A DNA stretch of 64,000 nucleotides, from contig NC_065535.1 of NCBI RefSeq assembly GCF_932294415.1, forward strand, positions 95,062,862 through 95,126,861, read 5' to 3'. This DNA is from Quercus robur. Lineage: Eukaryota > Streptophyta > Magnoliopsida > Fagales > Fagaceae. The notes under the pieces are model-generated. The model did not search any database and was not told the DNA's origin. It saw nothing but the letters and a program-made list of their open reading frames with translations. Shown here piece by piece: positions 25,438 through 36,260 of this stretch. How positions within the stretch are numbered: position 1 is the first letter of the stretch; each line of letters starts with the position of its first letter. The translations under genes and the position numbers were made by a program.

Positions 25438-25887
25438 ATGTCTGGTTTTGGCAACCCACAACTCTATAGGCCTCATGATGTGTTCACTGCTATGGGTCGT
25501 TGTTGGGTATTGGAAGATGAGTTCAGCTATCCAATCAATCCGAATTTGCGAAATAGTGCTTACGTTCACAATACCATGAGACAGGAGTGGGCTTGGTTAT
25601 TTCGTGAACAACAAATGTTTTATGATGAGTTGGTTGGTTTTAAGTTGCCAGTGCCTCGGCGACTCGCATCAGAAATGCCCAGAGACAGCATCGACGAACT
25701 TCGTAAAGCATTGAACCGCATAAGAGAAGAAAATAATCGAATGAAGATACGTCTTAATCGATATCGGACCCAAGTTGAGATTCGAGAGTCAGTGCAGGAA
25801 GGGTGGTACGAGCATGCACAGTTCATGCAATCACTTCTTGCTGATCCCATTTATCAGTCAGACGTGGAGATGTCAGATGAAGAGTAA
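25438..25887 (+). CDS. ENNxM-family small coiled-coil protein (copy 1)
   Basis: 149 aa; function not recognised. The start ATG at 25438 follows a plausible acceptor (tgtattcag), with a donor-like CAG|GTAAAA near 25064, so a 5'-UTR intron is likely. The earlier in-frame ATG at 25414 lies before that acceptor. The N-terminus (MSGFGNPQLYRP...) is unlike anything I know. The middle has RQEWAWLFREQQMFYDELVG, then VPRRLASEMPRDSIDEL and the hallmark RIREENNRMKIRLNRYR, a heptad-like, probably coiled-coil stretch. The C-terminus is acidic (SDVEMSDEE). Paralogues in this element are 26180-26560 and 29533-30147. It is the first gene inside the left terminal repeat, downstream of dyad cluster C1. It could be a DNA- or chromatin-binding accessory factor, but that is inference. 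Confidence 0.6.
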   Translation: MSGFGNPQLYRPHDVFTAMGRCWVLEDEFSYPINPNLRNSAYVHNTMRQEWAWLFREQQMFYDELVGFKLPVPRRLASEMPRDSIDELRKALNRIREENNRMKIRLNRYRTQVEIRESVQEGWYEHAQFMQSLLADPIYQSDVEMSDEE

Positions 25888-26179
25888 TCGTGTTGTGTCG
25901 TGGTGTAATTAGATTTTGTTGGAGAACTATTTTGCTTAACTATGTGTTATATGTATGGTTGCATTTGTACTATGTAAACCTTATTATTGATTATGAGAAG
26001 CATGCACGTTATTCGTAATGTAGATTATTCTCACATAAGTCATAAAAGTCAAATATTCTCACACATGATGTTTTTCAATAAGCACGTACGACATAACACA
26101 GAAAACATAAAATAACTTACACTAACATTATTAACTTAACCATAGACATAACACACACACACACACACCACAGTGGCAT

Positions 26180-26560
26180 TCATTCTGATAGGTAGTCCTC
26201 GTAGTTGAGGACATTGTTACGTTCTGCCGGAGTGAGTTGCCTGTTTGTTGCAACGGCTTGCTCCTTCGCCAATTGTAGCATATGATACCTGGACCTACGA
26301 AGTATCATAAGATTGTTCTCTTTTTTTATTTTCGTCACTGCACGCTCATATTGGTGCATGTTTTGTCGTGGCAGTGTGAGCGAGCTACGCTCGACAAGAG
26401 GCGCTCCGATTTGCAGGAGATCATTGTGCAGAGCGTTGGACTCGTTCACGCGAAAGTCCCACTCCTGTTGCAATCCGGCATAGTATTCCCTCTCGTCAGA
26501 ATCTCTTTGCGTTCTATAGTTATTTGGAAAACGAGGTAGCATCCAATTACGCATTGACAT
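26180..26560 (-). CDS. ENNxM-family small coiled-coil protein (copy 2)
   Basis: 126 aa, minus strand, convergent with copy 1 about 290 bp away. It has LQQEWDFRVNESNALHNDLL, then SLTLPRQNMHQYERAV and the family signature KIKKENNLMILRRSRYH. These align with RQEWAWLF..., MPRDSIDEL and RIREENNRMKIRLNRYR of copy 1. The C-terminus is acidic (NVLNYEDYLSE). Pairwise identity by eye is low (about 25-30%), so the duplication is old, yet all three copies retain open frames. That argues for selection within the element. Function unknown. Confidence 0.55.
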   Translation of the reverse strand: MSMRNWMLPRFPNNYRTQRDSDEREYYAGLQQEWDFRVNESNALHNDLLQIGAPLVERSSLTLPRQNMHQYERAVTKIKKENNLMILRRSRYHMLQLAKEQAVATNRQLTPAERNNVLNYEDYLSE

Positions 26561-26879
26561 TGGAAAATGTGACTTTAGATCGGTATGTGTAGAAGTTTTG
26601 CAAGGGTAGATGTATGTAAATGGGACTTCGGTATGTGTAGATGTTTTGCAAGGGTAGATGTAAATGGGACTTTATATAGGGGTTTTGCAAGGGCAAGTAT
26701 TCAGGTGGATGTGAGTATAAGTATTCACGTGAATAAAGATGATATGAGTTGACAGTATATTGTTCAGTGGCGTCTGTTGGTGCATGTGATTCGTTGAGGT
26801 AGCTGTCGAGTTACACTATAGCTTGTGCTACAGTAGCGGGCTGGTGATGTGTACTGCAAAAGAGGTTGCGTATTTATTC

Positions 26880-28790
26880 ACGTGAAGACTATTCAACATT
26901 GATGTGCTTCATCTGACATGATTTGACGAGACAATGTTGAGCTGTGTTAAATGTATCATAAACTTCTCAGGGATGCTATAGGTACATCCTTTAAAAATGC
27001 TGCATTGCAAAAGGATGCATAGCTGTGTATTGACGTGCGTGTAGGTGATATGACTGGATAGGGTTCAATAGTGCAAAGCTATTGAGCAGCACTACGAACA
27101 TCAATGTAGCAATAGGACCAATAACACTCGAAATTGATGCACAAAATTTTCTGCGTTGCTATGTGTATTGACGTGAGTGTGGATGGGTACTTCTGGTCAG
27201 GGTTCAACAATACTGAGCTATCCACCGTAGCTACAGTCATTGCTCCCTATGGTGGAATTTGGCAAGTGTGATTGAAGAAAGCTGATAACAACATTAGGTT
27301 TTGTAATGGTTGGCAGGATTTCGCTGAATACCATTCTATCTGTTATGGTTATTTTTTAGTCTTCAGATATGAAGGAAATTCAAGCTTCCATATTGTTATA
27401 TTTGATAAGACTGCCATTGAGATTCAATATCCACGTAGGAAGAATTGTAAATTGGAAGATCATCAGGTAAAAATATCAAAAACTTAGATGAAGATCATAC
27501 AAACATTTCTTCCTTAATGTACAAACCCATAAAACATGAAGTCAGAGAAAAGTTTGTTCTTAAAAAATTACAGATTATGTCCAGAGGAAGAGAGAGAGAG
27601 AGCAATCCAAGCAGCCAAAAAATTGAAGCCTAAAAATCCTTCTTTCATGGGTATCTCGTGGCCACATAATATGGTGAGCCTTTATACATAATGTGATTAT
27701 GATGTTCTCTTAAATATGGCTTGGAAACATATATGGGAAGCAAGTATATTATTGGGAAGCAATTTGTCACACATCAATGTCTTGTGCTATTACCCTCCAT
27801 CAAAACCTATTAAGCAATGAGATTCGGGGAAGGCTGGGTTGCATTTTCGAAAGACAATAATTTAGAAAAAGGAGATGTCACTGCCAATGAGGTGATCGAA
27901 AGGACTCCTGTTGTGATTAGTGTCTCAATATTTCACTTGGTTGACCATCAGAGTTTGGACAAGGATAACCTATTTAAAATTTAAACTAGTGATGTTTATG
28001 CTTATATTTAATTAGGGACTTTGATCAGTACTATGGTTTATTTCTCTGACCAGTTTGGTATGTCTTGTTCAAAACTATTCAGAATTCCTGTGCTTCATCT
28101 GACATGACTTGTTGAGACAGTACTGAGCTGTGTTCAATGTATCATAAACTTTTCAGCCATGCTCTGCATCCTTGAAAACGGTGCATTGCAAAAGAAGGCA
28201 TATCTGTGTATTGACTGGACAGGGTTGAACAGTGCGAAGCTGTTAAGCAGCACATGTAGCACTACGAACAACATCTGTGTACCAATGTTGGACAGCTCAC
28301 ACCCAAAATTGATGCATAGCCAATTCAGGGATGCTCTGCCTCTTCGAAAATGGTGCATTGCAAAGGGTTGCACATATGTGTATTCACGTGAGTGGGGATG
28401 GGTACGTGTGGTCAGGGTTCAATAGTTTCGAGATGTTGAGTATCACATGCAGAACTACATCAATCAAGTGTAGCAATGATGGACAGCTTACCCCCAAAAA
28501 TTTGCTTACACTTTTGAAGGGTCCTCTGCATCCTTGAAAATAGTGCATTGCAAAATGTTGCATATCTGTTTATTCACGTGAGCATGGATGATATGACTGG
28601 ACAGGGTTCATTACCGTCGAGTTGTTGAGCAGCACATGCAGAACTGCGAACATGACTTCGCCGAACAGTGCCGAGCTGTGTTAGCCTTTTCCAACCTCAC
28701 TTGCCAAATGCTAGTATTACGAGCAGTGAGTGTAGCAACAGTAGAGAGTTTTATCCCCCTGTTTCCCTACAAACTTTTCAGGGAGTCTTT
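26880..28790 (+). repeat. Diverged direct repeats of about 180-200 bp around the B3 remnant
   Basis: The motifs 'tgcattgcaaaag', 'tgtgtattcacgtgagtgtgg', 'gactggacagggttcaa' and 'gagcagcacatgcagaactacgaacat' recur in the same order near 26870-27250, 28080-28290, 28320-28500 and 28510-28740. Another partial copy lies near 30360-30560. The decayed B3 gene (27240-27984) sits between copies. The short frames here are not genes. Confidence 0.7.
27240..27984 (+). pseudogene. Decayed B3 (REM/VRN1-like) gene copy
   Basis: Exon-like pieces occur in order. First, GGIWQV-stop-LKKADNN then FCNGWQDFAEYHSICYGYFL, VFRYEGNSSFHIVIFDKTAI (end of a B3 domain), followed by a GTAAAA donor. Second, ERERAIQAAKKLKPKNPSF and MGISWPHNM, ending at GTGAGC. 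Third, FGEGWVAFSKDNNLEKGDV, from a damaged second B3 domain. A TGA interrupts the first piece, and parts of both domains are missing. It is a relative of, but not a simple duplicate of, the intact B3 gene at 36816-38670, and lies in the opposite orientation. Probably a captured host gene in decay. Confidence 0.75.
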
Positions 28791-28799
28791 GCAGGTAGA

Positions 28800-29532
28800 A
28801 AATGTAGTTACATTTTGTCAACATCAATGTAAAATTACATGAAGAAAACTATGCTTCCAAGTTTTACATCAATGGCTTCCGATCATCACAATTGCAATAT
28901 TAGGGAGCTTTCAAGCAATGCTACAACAAACCAATAACTTGAATGAAATATTTCAAAGGCTGATCAGGCTTTTAGGCCTTTACTCTATTTTTAAGCAAAC
29001 CAAATATCGTTGTGAGAGTGTGTTGGGTGAGCCATATGGATTTTCAGTGAGTGAGTGGTTAGTCTGGTTTGGACGAGTCTTTATGTAATGTATCTATATA
29101 AAGTAGGACACTATTACAACTAAGATACACAGATACGTGCATATTATATCGTGACTCAAAGAACTCATATAAAAGAATTATTCGAATTATTGAATCATAT
29201 GCGCGGTTGGTCTATGTGGTTTGGATCAGTTTGTATGTATTGAATCTATTAAATTTTCCTACAAGTAATGTGCAATAAATATAATTTGGAGGCATTTCAC
29301 TTCCTAAGGTTTTCCCTACATTACAAAGCAAAGGACATTGTTCGTCCATGACCCACATTACTTGAATGTAGCAACAAAGAACACGTATGAAAAAAATGAG
29401 AAAGTGATTTCACATAAACTTAGCCAAAAGTAATAAACAGTTAATCTTTAGAGTTGCAAAAGTTGAACATACATAATCATCATTTGTCACACATTAACAA
29501 TAACATCATGTATTGCACATAATGTGTAGACA
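28800..29532. other. Intergenic within the MULE
   Basis: No gene is supported. A block near 29470-29560 ('tattgcacataatgtgtagacattaacaacaacgtcta') also occurs at 25240-25330, just upstream of ENNxM copy 1. It links the surroundings of two paralogues. Confidence 0.5.
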
Positions 29533-30147
29533 TTAACAACAACGTCTAATGTTCGTAGGTAGAAATTTTTGGAAATCATCATTGCTTGAATCTGAGAAGT
29601 CTGAAATATCTGTTTCATCATCTAACGCTGTAATTTCATTAATAGACTTCATGGCTCGCTCTTGCGCCTTCCCCTTTAGATGCTTCCTAGCTTTTTGGAT
29701 TGCGTGAAAACGGTCTAGTCGCCTTTGCATTTGATTGTTCTCTTGTTCAAGACGAGCAAGTATGTTGGCAGGTTCATCTCTAGGTAACTCGGCAGAGCGT
29801 GCCTTAGGAACTCGTAACCCGTGCCATCGACAATACACCTCTAACTCACACCTCTTCTCGTATAGGGTTGACCATGGTGGTTCTGCTATAGTGAACTCTA
29901 TTGCGGTGGTATCTGTACTTAGTTTTGTAGGTTTGCCGACCATGATGTGTCCGACGCTTCCAAGACTCTCATACGTGTATATTGGCATATTAACGAAATC
30001 TCTCTTCTTTCCAACCCATTTTCCTCCATAGTGGTCTGTGTATGTATGTAGTTGTTGATCTGTTGGAACTTGTGATGATGCATTTGTTGAAGTAGGTCCA
30101 AACTTGTTTCGCATTGTACGATTTGATGTTGAGGCATTGCGACTCAT
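29533..30147 (-). CDS. ENNxM-family protein (copy 3, longest)
   Basis: 204 aa. The N-terminus is Ser/Thr/Asn-rich (MSRNASTSNRTMRNKFGP). It is followed by an unfamiliar middle with FVNMPIYTYESLG and AIEFTIAEPPWSTLYEKR. Then comes the family core: GLRVPKARSAELPRD, ILARLEQENNQMQRRLDRFH, and an acidic Ser/Asp-rich tail (DETDISDFSDSSNDDF). The extended N-terminus is absent from the two shorter paralogues. The core predicts a coiled coil, and the acidic tail is shared with copy 1. The role is unknown; an element-encoded regulator is possible. Confidence 0.58.
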   Translation of the reverse strand: MSRNASTSNRTMRNKFGPTSTNASSQVPTDQQLHTYTDHYGGKWVGKKRDFVNMPIYTYESLGSVGHIMVGKPTKLSTDTTAIEFTIAEPPWSTLYEKRCELEVYCRWHGLRVPKARSAELPRDEPANILARLEQENNQMQRRLDRFHAIQKARKHLKGKAQERAMKSINEITALDDETDISDFSDSSNDDFQKFLPTNIRRCC

Positions 30148-32128
30148 AGCTTAATCAATCTACGAAGTTAGCGGGGTAGAAAGTTAACATTATATCACTG
30201 GTGCATTTATAACCTCATTTCACGGTCCAGGCATTACAATTTCACTTATTAGGGCCTGTCATGTCAAACCCTTCAGGAAAAACACTATATGAACAAGATT
30301 TTAAATGTTCCTAATGTCACATCAAAGGTGGGCAGTAGTTGCAACAGTAGATGTAAATGAGACATTTGTGCATCCAATTTCACAATTTTGTATTCACGTG
30401 AGTGTGGGTGTGAAACAGTGTCGAATTGGGTATCCACATCGTGTAGAGCACCGAACATGACTTGACTAAGCAGCAGCGTCTGTTGGCACATGTGCTGCGA
30501 TTGAAGGAGTTTGATATGACTACAGTTGGTGCTACAGAAGCAGGCTGGTGACGTGTGTTTAGAGTTGGAACTTGGTCACCTTCAAACTTCGCTATATTAA
30601 TTGTGTTTTGTCTTTCACCAGCAAGTTCGCAATATTAATTTATTAATTATGTTTGGTCTTTCACAAAATAAATTATGAAGATCACAGTGTTTTCTGTGAT
30701 TTGGTCATTTTGAATGTCTGTAAACATGATGGTGTGTAAATATGACGGTGTTCATTATCTTTGGTCATTAAACATTTACAGGTTAAAAGCATCACTTTGG
30801 TCTCAGAACCATCACTCTTACAAATTACGTAGCGCCATAGGTCATGTACAAGTGTACTTTCTCTTGTAATCGTAGCCAATTGATGTGAGACTGCATTTGA
30901 GGGAATACCTACTTACTCGACTATTCGATCAAACATCGTGGTCAAAGACTTGTCGGTTTGAAGCGAGGCCCAATTTGGTCTGAATACCACATCTGTTATA
31001 CCGTAGATGTTGGTGGTGGCTTGAGCTCCTGGTTATATCTGTTTAATTGTGAACTTTACCTTTACAAAATCTTAAACATCATTAGTCATTGTCGTTGGTC
31101 ATTTTCAAGGATGGTAGTCAAAACGCTCTTCCCATAATTCGTGACTGTTGGTTAGAAGAGATTGCATATAGGTAAAACCATGTTCAACCCTGAAACTAAG
31201 CTCTCAAACAAACGCGTGCCATAATAATTTACAGGTTGAAAGCACCACTTTGCTCTTAGAACTTTGATGTTAGTGGCTTGAGGTCACTGTTATATCTGTT
31301 TAATCGTGGTTGGTCCTTCACAACATACTTAAACTTCACGATGTTTATTATCTTCAGCTCACTGTTATCTAATATACATGGGAAGAGCAAACCACTTCAG
31401 GTTTGGATTCCTCATATTTGATTAAAAAAAATCCGTTAGACCTAATGCTAGAGTGAATGAGGTCATGCCAAGTGTCGCTTTTATCTTTTTCGACGAGTCT
31501 GCACTGCAAGGTTTCATCAATAAATTTTGTAATGAAAATATGATGCATGAGGAATAGTCCAGGCGAGGATCAAATTCAGAATAATATAATTGCTGATTTA
31601 AGATCGACAAAAATATCCAATTAGTGGAAAATACATGTAAGCTCAGCAAAACCTCCAATAAAAATAGTTGCCTGAAGTCAAGATATAGCTTCAGCCATTG
31701 TTCCAAGGAAAATCTCCTAGGTGGTTCATCGTTAATATCAAAACCTGTAAATGAATTGTGCTTTCACAAAACCTTCCATTTGTATTAATAATTACTATAA
31801 TCTAAAAACACGTGAGCGTCGTACAGAATTATGAAATAAATGTTATTTACACACAGACTTGGATCTACTTGATATTATATAGAATCACATAATAACATAA
31901 AAAATTCTTAGACCATTACATCCATTTCAATAATACTAATGATAGTAACGATGGGCATGAAACTAACCATCATATTAATATATCAAATTACTTTCAACGG
32001 ATACCATGTTCTTCAAATTGCCACTAAAATAAAAAAATATAGAACTGTCATACAATTCTCCAAATATGTTATAGCAACCACGAACTGAAAATCGTCCCCC
32101 CCTTGGGTACAATACCCAATGGGAATCA
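30148..32128. other. Intergenic within the MULE
   Basis: Contains a further copy of the 26.9-28.7 kb repeat (about 30360-30560) and a weak internal repeat ('acaggttaaaagcatcactttggtct' near 30778 against 'acaggttgaaagcaccactttgctct' near 31231). The 94-codon minus frame at 31422-31706 has no recognisable motif and is left as unsupported. Confidence 0.45.
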
Positions 32129-33262
32129 TCAAGAGTCAGATGGTGTAGAAGGTGGAACAGGACGTCTATAGTGAGCTAAGTCCGCTCGCATAGCTCCAAC
32201 CTCGGCAAGAAGACCATGTAGAAGCTGACCATGGGCTGCCTGAGTCGTCATAATGGTCTCCATCATAGCATGAAGAGAGGGAGGAAGAGGGCATGTATGC
32301 GCTGCATCAACAGTGTCAACATCTATCTCATCATCACCATCCTCGGCAACAACAGATGTGGGATCCCCATGCATGTCCTCATCTTGAACATCTCCAGTAG
32401 TAGACCGTACTCGTGGTCTGTTGGATGGACCAACACTGAGGTCGACAACCTTCTTTTGGGCAGTTCGCTGTTTCAGAAATTTGGCTCCTATAGGGGCTTG
32501 GATGTGAACCAACTCGTGGGAAGGAAAGTTCTTTAATCCTAAATATTTGAGGACCCTATGGATGAGAACTGGGAAAAACAAAGCATGCCTCTTATACTTG
32601 CTCCTACGCACCTTGACAATGGTTTCGATGAAAAGGGAAGGAAAACAAATGGAACTATTGGTGACAAGGGCGTAAAGCAAGATACACCTGTCTACAGGGA
32701 TTGTATGGATATGAGAGATAGGGAAAATATTGTGACAAGCTATCCTAAAGAAGATATAATTAAGCTCAGTCAACTCACTTGAGCTAATACTTCGGCCAGA
32801 ATCCCGAATGTTTGATCGTCCACAAAGAACATCCATAACATCATCAATACGAGGAGACATAGAGTTTGGATAAGTAGGTGTACAAATTATAGGTACATCA
32901 AGGGCTTTAGATACGTGCTCCCTAGTTATTGTAAACGGTACACCACGTATGGACGATGCCACCTTGTGACCACCAAGATCCTCATGCACCGATAGATTCG
33001 AATAGAATTCTCTAATCAAGTTAGCTGGAGGGGGTTGTATGTTTGTACATAGGGACAGCCAATGCCTAGACTGTAGATTCTCACGAACAAAAGGATGCAG
33101 CTCCTGTAAATTGATTTGCCTTTCTCCCCAAATACGCCTACGCTTAATCAAGGTTTCAAAGGTTTGCTCATTTTCTGGCGTGAGGAACCTTAATTGATCA
33201 AACACCACTTCAGGTTCGGATGCAGCTTTGCATTTTCCCCTCTTAGTCCTCTTCGGACCCAT
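32129..33262 (-). CDS. Putative plant transposon protein domain (Transposase_32-like)
   Basis: 377 aa in a single frame. The basic N-terminus (MGPKRTKRGKCK) could be a nuclear localisation signal. Residues about 50-240 resemble the 'putative plant transposon protein' domain: LQSRHWLSLC, then LIREFYSNLS, SSIRGVPFTITREHVSKALD, and the helical block ELTELNYIFFRIACHNIFP with FFPVLIHRVLKYLGL. Residues 285-330 are acidic and low-complexity. The C-terminus (LHAMMETIMTTQAAHGQLLH) predicts a coiled coil. In other plants this domain is found in transposon- or retrotransposon-derived proteins of unknown biochemical role. Dyad cluster C2 (34059-34657) lies about 0.8 kb upstream. The frame is uninterrupted. 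Confidence 0.72.
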   Translation of the reverse strand: MGPKRTKRGKCKAASEPEVVFDQLRFLTPENEQTFETLIKRRRIWGERQINLQELHPFVRENLQSRHWLSLCTNIQPPPANLIREFYSNLSVHEDLGGHKVASSIRGVPFTITREHVSKALDVPIICTPTYPNSMSPRIDDVMDVLCGRSNIRDSGRSISSSELTELNYIFFRIACHNIFPISHIHTIPVDRCILLYALVTNSSICFPSLFIETIVKVRRSKYKRHALFFPVLIHRVLKYLGLKNFPSHELVHIQAPIGAKFLKQRTAQKKVVDLSVGPSNRPRVRSTTGDVQDEDMHGDPTSVVAEDGDDEIDVDTVDAAHTCPLPPSLHAMMETIMTTQAAHGQLLHGLLAEVGAMRADLAHYRRPVPPSTPSDS

Positions 33263-34058
33263 AACTAATCGATGGTCAGTAGTGCAAACACGATCAGCTC
33301 ACACAAAAACAGAACCAAAATGAAGTTTGAAGCAGAGAACAAAAATTGAAGAGTAACCAGCTACCATGTGTAGAAAATCATGCACACAATATACTGTCTA
33401 GAGCAGTTTACAACAACACAATGAAAACCAAATATTCTTATTCACGGGTTGTTTAGTTGGTGCAATAATTGTAATGCATTTTGGTCCGAGTCAATAATTT
33501 GAAGTTAGAGACCTAGAGTATATAACAGAAGTCTTATCATATAGGAAACATACAAGTGGATTTAGGAACTGACATATATCATACCATCGTAGCTACATGT
33601 AGTAAGTTTCACCAGCTTCTACAAAAAACAGAAAATAAATTGCACAATGTACAGTTCAGACATACAACCAGCATATATCTATACCACACACATATGGAGC
33701 CACTGGCAAGTTCATTTTGTGGAAGGAAGACAACCTATGACATAGGCAACCTTACTAACAACAATGCATTTGACTAGGCAAACACCCAATTTCATCACAA
33801 TCTTCATAGACATAGACATAGAAGTGTGAAGCATCAAAATGCAAAATTTGAGAATAATGCACCAACAATGTGTAATTTCAAAGACAGCAACCGTTAAAAG
33901 AGTCTTACTATGTAAAATCCTCGACGAATTTGCGCGGGAAATTGTGGGTTCTAGCCGGATGAAGCGAGAGCAATCGAAGATGTAATTTCGGACAGCTGCA
34001 AGTTCTGTAGAACTGGGGAAGAGTTAATAAAAATGGGTAATAGATTGTAATGTCCATA

Positions 34059-34657
34059 TAACTCGATATTACTATAATCGAGTTACATGCAATCAAATTT
34101 TCAGCACAAGGGCTTGCACATAAACCGACTGTCCGTAAATCGAGTTATGTGTAGCACAAATAACAAGAATCCAGTTAACGGTGGAACGGCTTTCCCATAA
34201 CTCGATGTTGCAGAAAACGAGTTAATTTCAAATAACTCGATTATACAGAACTCGAGTTATTTTTATGGGCCCCCAGGTATTTGGACTGGTCCAGATGCGG
34301 TCCAAGACGAATCGAAGTTTAAAGGTAGGCCTGCGACAATACTCGATTCTACTTGAATCGAGTTCTGTGCAGTGGACACTCACAAGAAATCAAATTCCTC
34401 GAGATTTGGAAAATCGAGTTACATTGTACACATGCACCCACCCAGCCCATATATTTGGACTGGTCCAGATGCAGTCCAAGAGGAATCCAACTGTATATGG
34501 CTACCTCGCACAAAACCGAACAAATAACATAGTACTCTGTTATTTGCAGTAGAATATCTCAAGAATGCAATTTCTGTGTGTAATGGCTTGCATATAAATG
34601 GCGACATCATAAAGCGAGTTATTTGCAGAGTTACTCAATTTTGTAGAACTTGAGTTA
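34059..34657. promoter_or_regulatory. Dyad cluster C2: about eight 9-9-9 sites
   Basis: Sites include TAACTCGAT-attactata-ATCGAGTTA at the left edge, then variants TAACTCGAT-gttgcagaa-AACGAGTTA, TAACTCGAT-tatacagaa-CTCGAGTTA and ATACTCGAT-tctacttga-ATCGAGTTC. The right edge is TTACTCAAT-tttgtagaa-CTTGAGTTA. Arm spacing is always 9 bp even where the arms have decayed. Two copies of a second palindromic repeat (TTGGACTG...CAGTCCAA) are interspersed. Upstream of the minus-strand gene 32129-33262. Confidence 0.8.
34281..34479. repeat. Second palindromic repeat, two copies (more at 39129 and 39283)
   Basis: Copies at 34281-34305, 34455-34479, 39129-39153 and 39283-39307. Each is a 25-bp sequence with inverted arms TTGGACTG and CAGTCCAA around a 9-base centre (gtccagatg or close). 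It is usually preceded by 'cccag..at' and followed by 'gaggaatc'. All four lie within dyad clusters C2 and C3. Copy 1 has one arm mismatch (cggtccaa). Confidence 0.85.
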
Positions 34658-35262
34658 TTTTCACTGGTCTCCCTTAATCTTCCTGTTAGGTGTAATCATT
34701 TGTCAACATTAATTGACAATAACAAGTAGTCTTCTAATACATGTTCCAAAAATCATGCGGAGCCTTTTTATTAAATATTTTTTATTTACTTATTTTTTAG
34801 TGGTATGATTCTCAATAAAATGTAAGTTTCACACTTTTTATGAAAATTTCAGCAAGAAAATGGATTTAGAAATAATCCAGACTCATGATTCCTTATGACA
34901 ATGATAGAATTACTTGCATTTCTACCGTGTGGATGACCCACTTTCATAAGCAGTTAATGGCAGCAGTTATGATAGGAGTTTGACAGATGTTGTTTGCAGG
35001 TTTGTTTAGTTCAAAGATGATGTTTTTCTATAAATTTTGGTGTTTTGAATGCTTCCGTGTATCCTAAATCTCTCTCCTTTTTTATTTTCCCCTTATATTC
35101 ATCCTTGCGTTTGCAACACTACTGTTCTTTTGAAGGACTACTGCAACAAAAAAAAAAAAAAATATCATCCATTTTGTGTAGATTTGATTTCAATATAATT
35201 TAATTATCTTATCCAGAAGCATGAGTATGGTCTCTCGAATTTTAATGTTTTTGTACATGCAG

Positions 35263-35359
35263 GGAGCTTGGCATTGGAATAGTTCCATACAGTCCTCTTG
35301 TTCGTGGTTTTTTAGCTGGCAAAGGAGCCGTGGAAAATTTGGCTGCAAATAGCGTATTG
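35263..35359 (+). pseudogene. Captured exon resembling plant aldo-keto reductase
   Basis: Between a good acceptor (tgtacatgcag) and a GTACAT donor, the plus strand reads [20 protein letters not shown] followed by [12 protein letters not shown]. That is a characteristic stretch of plant aldo-keto reductases (where PYSPLGRGFFAG is common). Neighbouring sequence looks like intron; no other exon of the family was found. This is a single-exon fragment carried by the MULE, typical of Pack-MULE-style gene capture. Not a functional gene. Confidence 0.75.
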
Positions 35360-35458
35360 GTACATATTTCACCAGTATTTTGTGTTATTCATTTGTATAT
35401 TAGCAAAGATTTTTCAGGAAACAATGATATTTTTCTTTGAGCAACGATTCATCAAGTT

Positions 35459-36260
35459 TTTTTTTTTTTTTTTTTTGAGAAAGAAGCTGACTTATTTTAT
35501 TAACTTGAAACAATTACATCCAAATCTAAAATCGAAACAATATGCGATGGGACATCTTCTATCCATACTTGAAAATTTGATATGCGTAATGCATTTTTCG
35601 GCAGACTATGAGCAACCCTATTGTCGTTTCTCTTAACATGAGAATACAACAATCGTTCAAAACTATTAGCAACCCTTTTCACATCATCTACCAGTAGACC
35701 TATTGGAGATAGGCTACACTCTGTTGACTTCAAAGCTTTAATCTGACCGAGAGAATCTCCTTCGAGAGTAGCTCTTTGAAAACCCAACTCACGCGCAAAT
35801 GTCACTGCCTTCAGAGCAGCCAGCGCCTCAACCTCATCAGGCTTGTAAGCTTGATGAATTTTTTCTGAACAAGAAGCCATCACAACTCCATTATTATCCC
35901 GAATTACCACTATTGCCGCCACTTGAAATTGATTTCCCTTGGAATATTTTTTCAAGGCATTAATTGGATTAACTCCAATTGTACATGCTAGCTGGCTGGT
36001 AGACTCCAAATTGGGTGTAACAATTCTTGCCAATAATAACTCTTCATTATTATTTATATTTGCCAAAAACGTATCCTCCTGTAATACCTCCACCGAAATA
36101 GAAGGTGTATTAATTGAGTTGGACTTATTGCTAATTGGCGTGGACTTTGGCAGCACTAAATCCTCAATAATTGCAGACACTGAAGCCCAATCCAGCTGCG
36201 TGGCTGAGGGCAGCATTAATGAGGGCGTTACTCCAGGAGTTGTAACTGAAGTAACGTTCC
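35459..36260 (-). mobile_element. Internally deleted LINE with RNase H domain, inserted in the MULE
   Basis: The minus strand ends in a poly(A) tail (T-run at 35459-35476 on plus). The frame 36216-35500 (238 aa) ends in an RNase H-like RVT_3 domain: AAIVVIRDNNGVVMASCSEK, then DEVEALAALKAVTFARELG, LEGDSLGQI and NRVAHSLPKNA. The first 85 residues look like unrelated LINE ORF sequence joined by internal deletion. The possible target duplication 'ttcatc' is short and uncertain. Insertion post-dates assembly of the giant element. Confidence 0.75.

Noticed and set aside
32231-32782. Plus-strand frames of 101 and 74 codons
   Set aside because: Antisense of the 377-aa transposon-domain protein.
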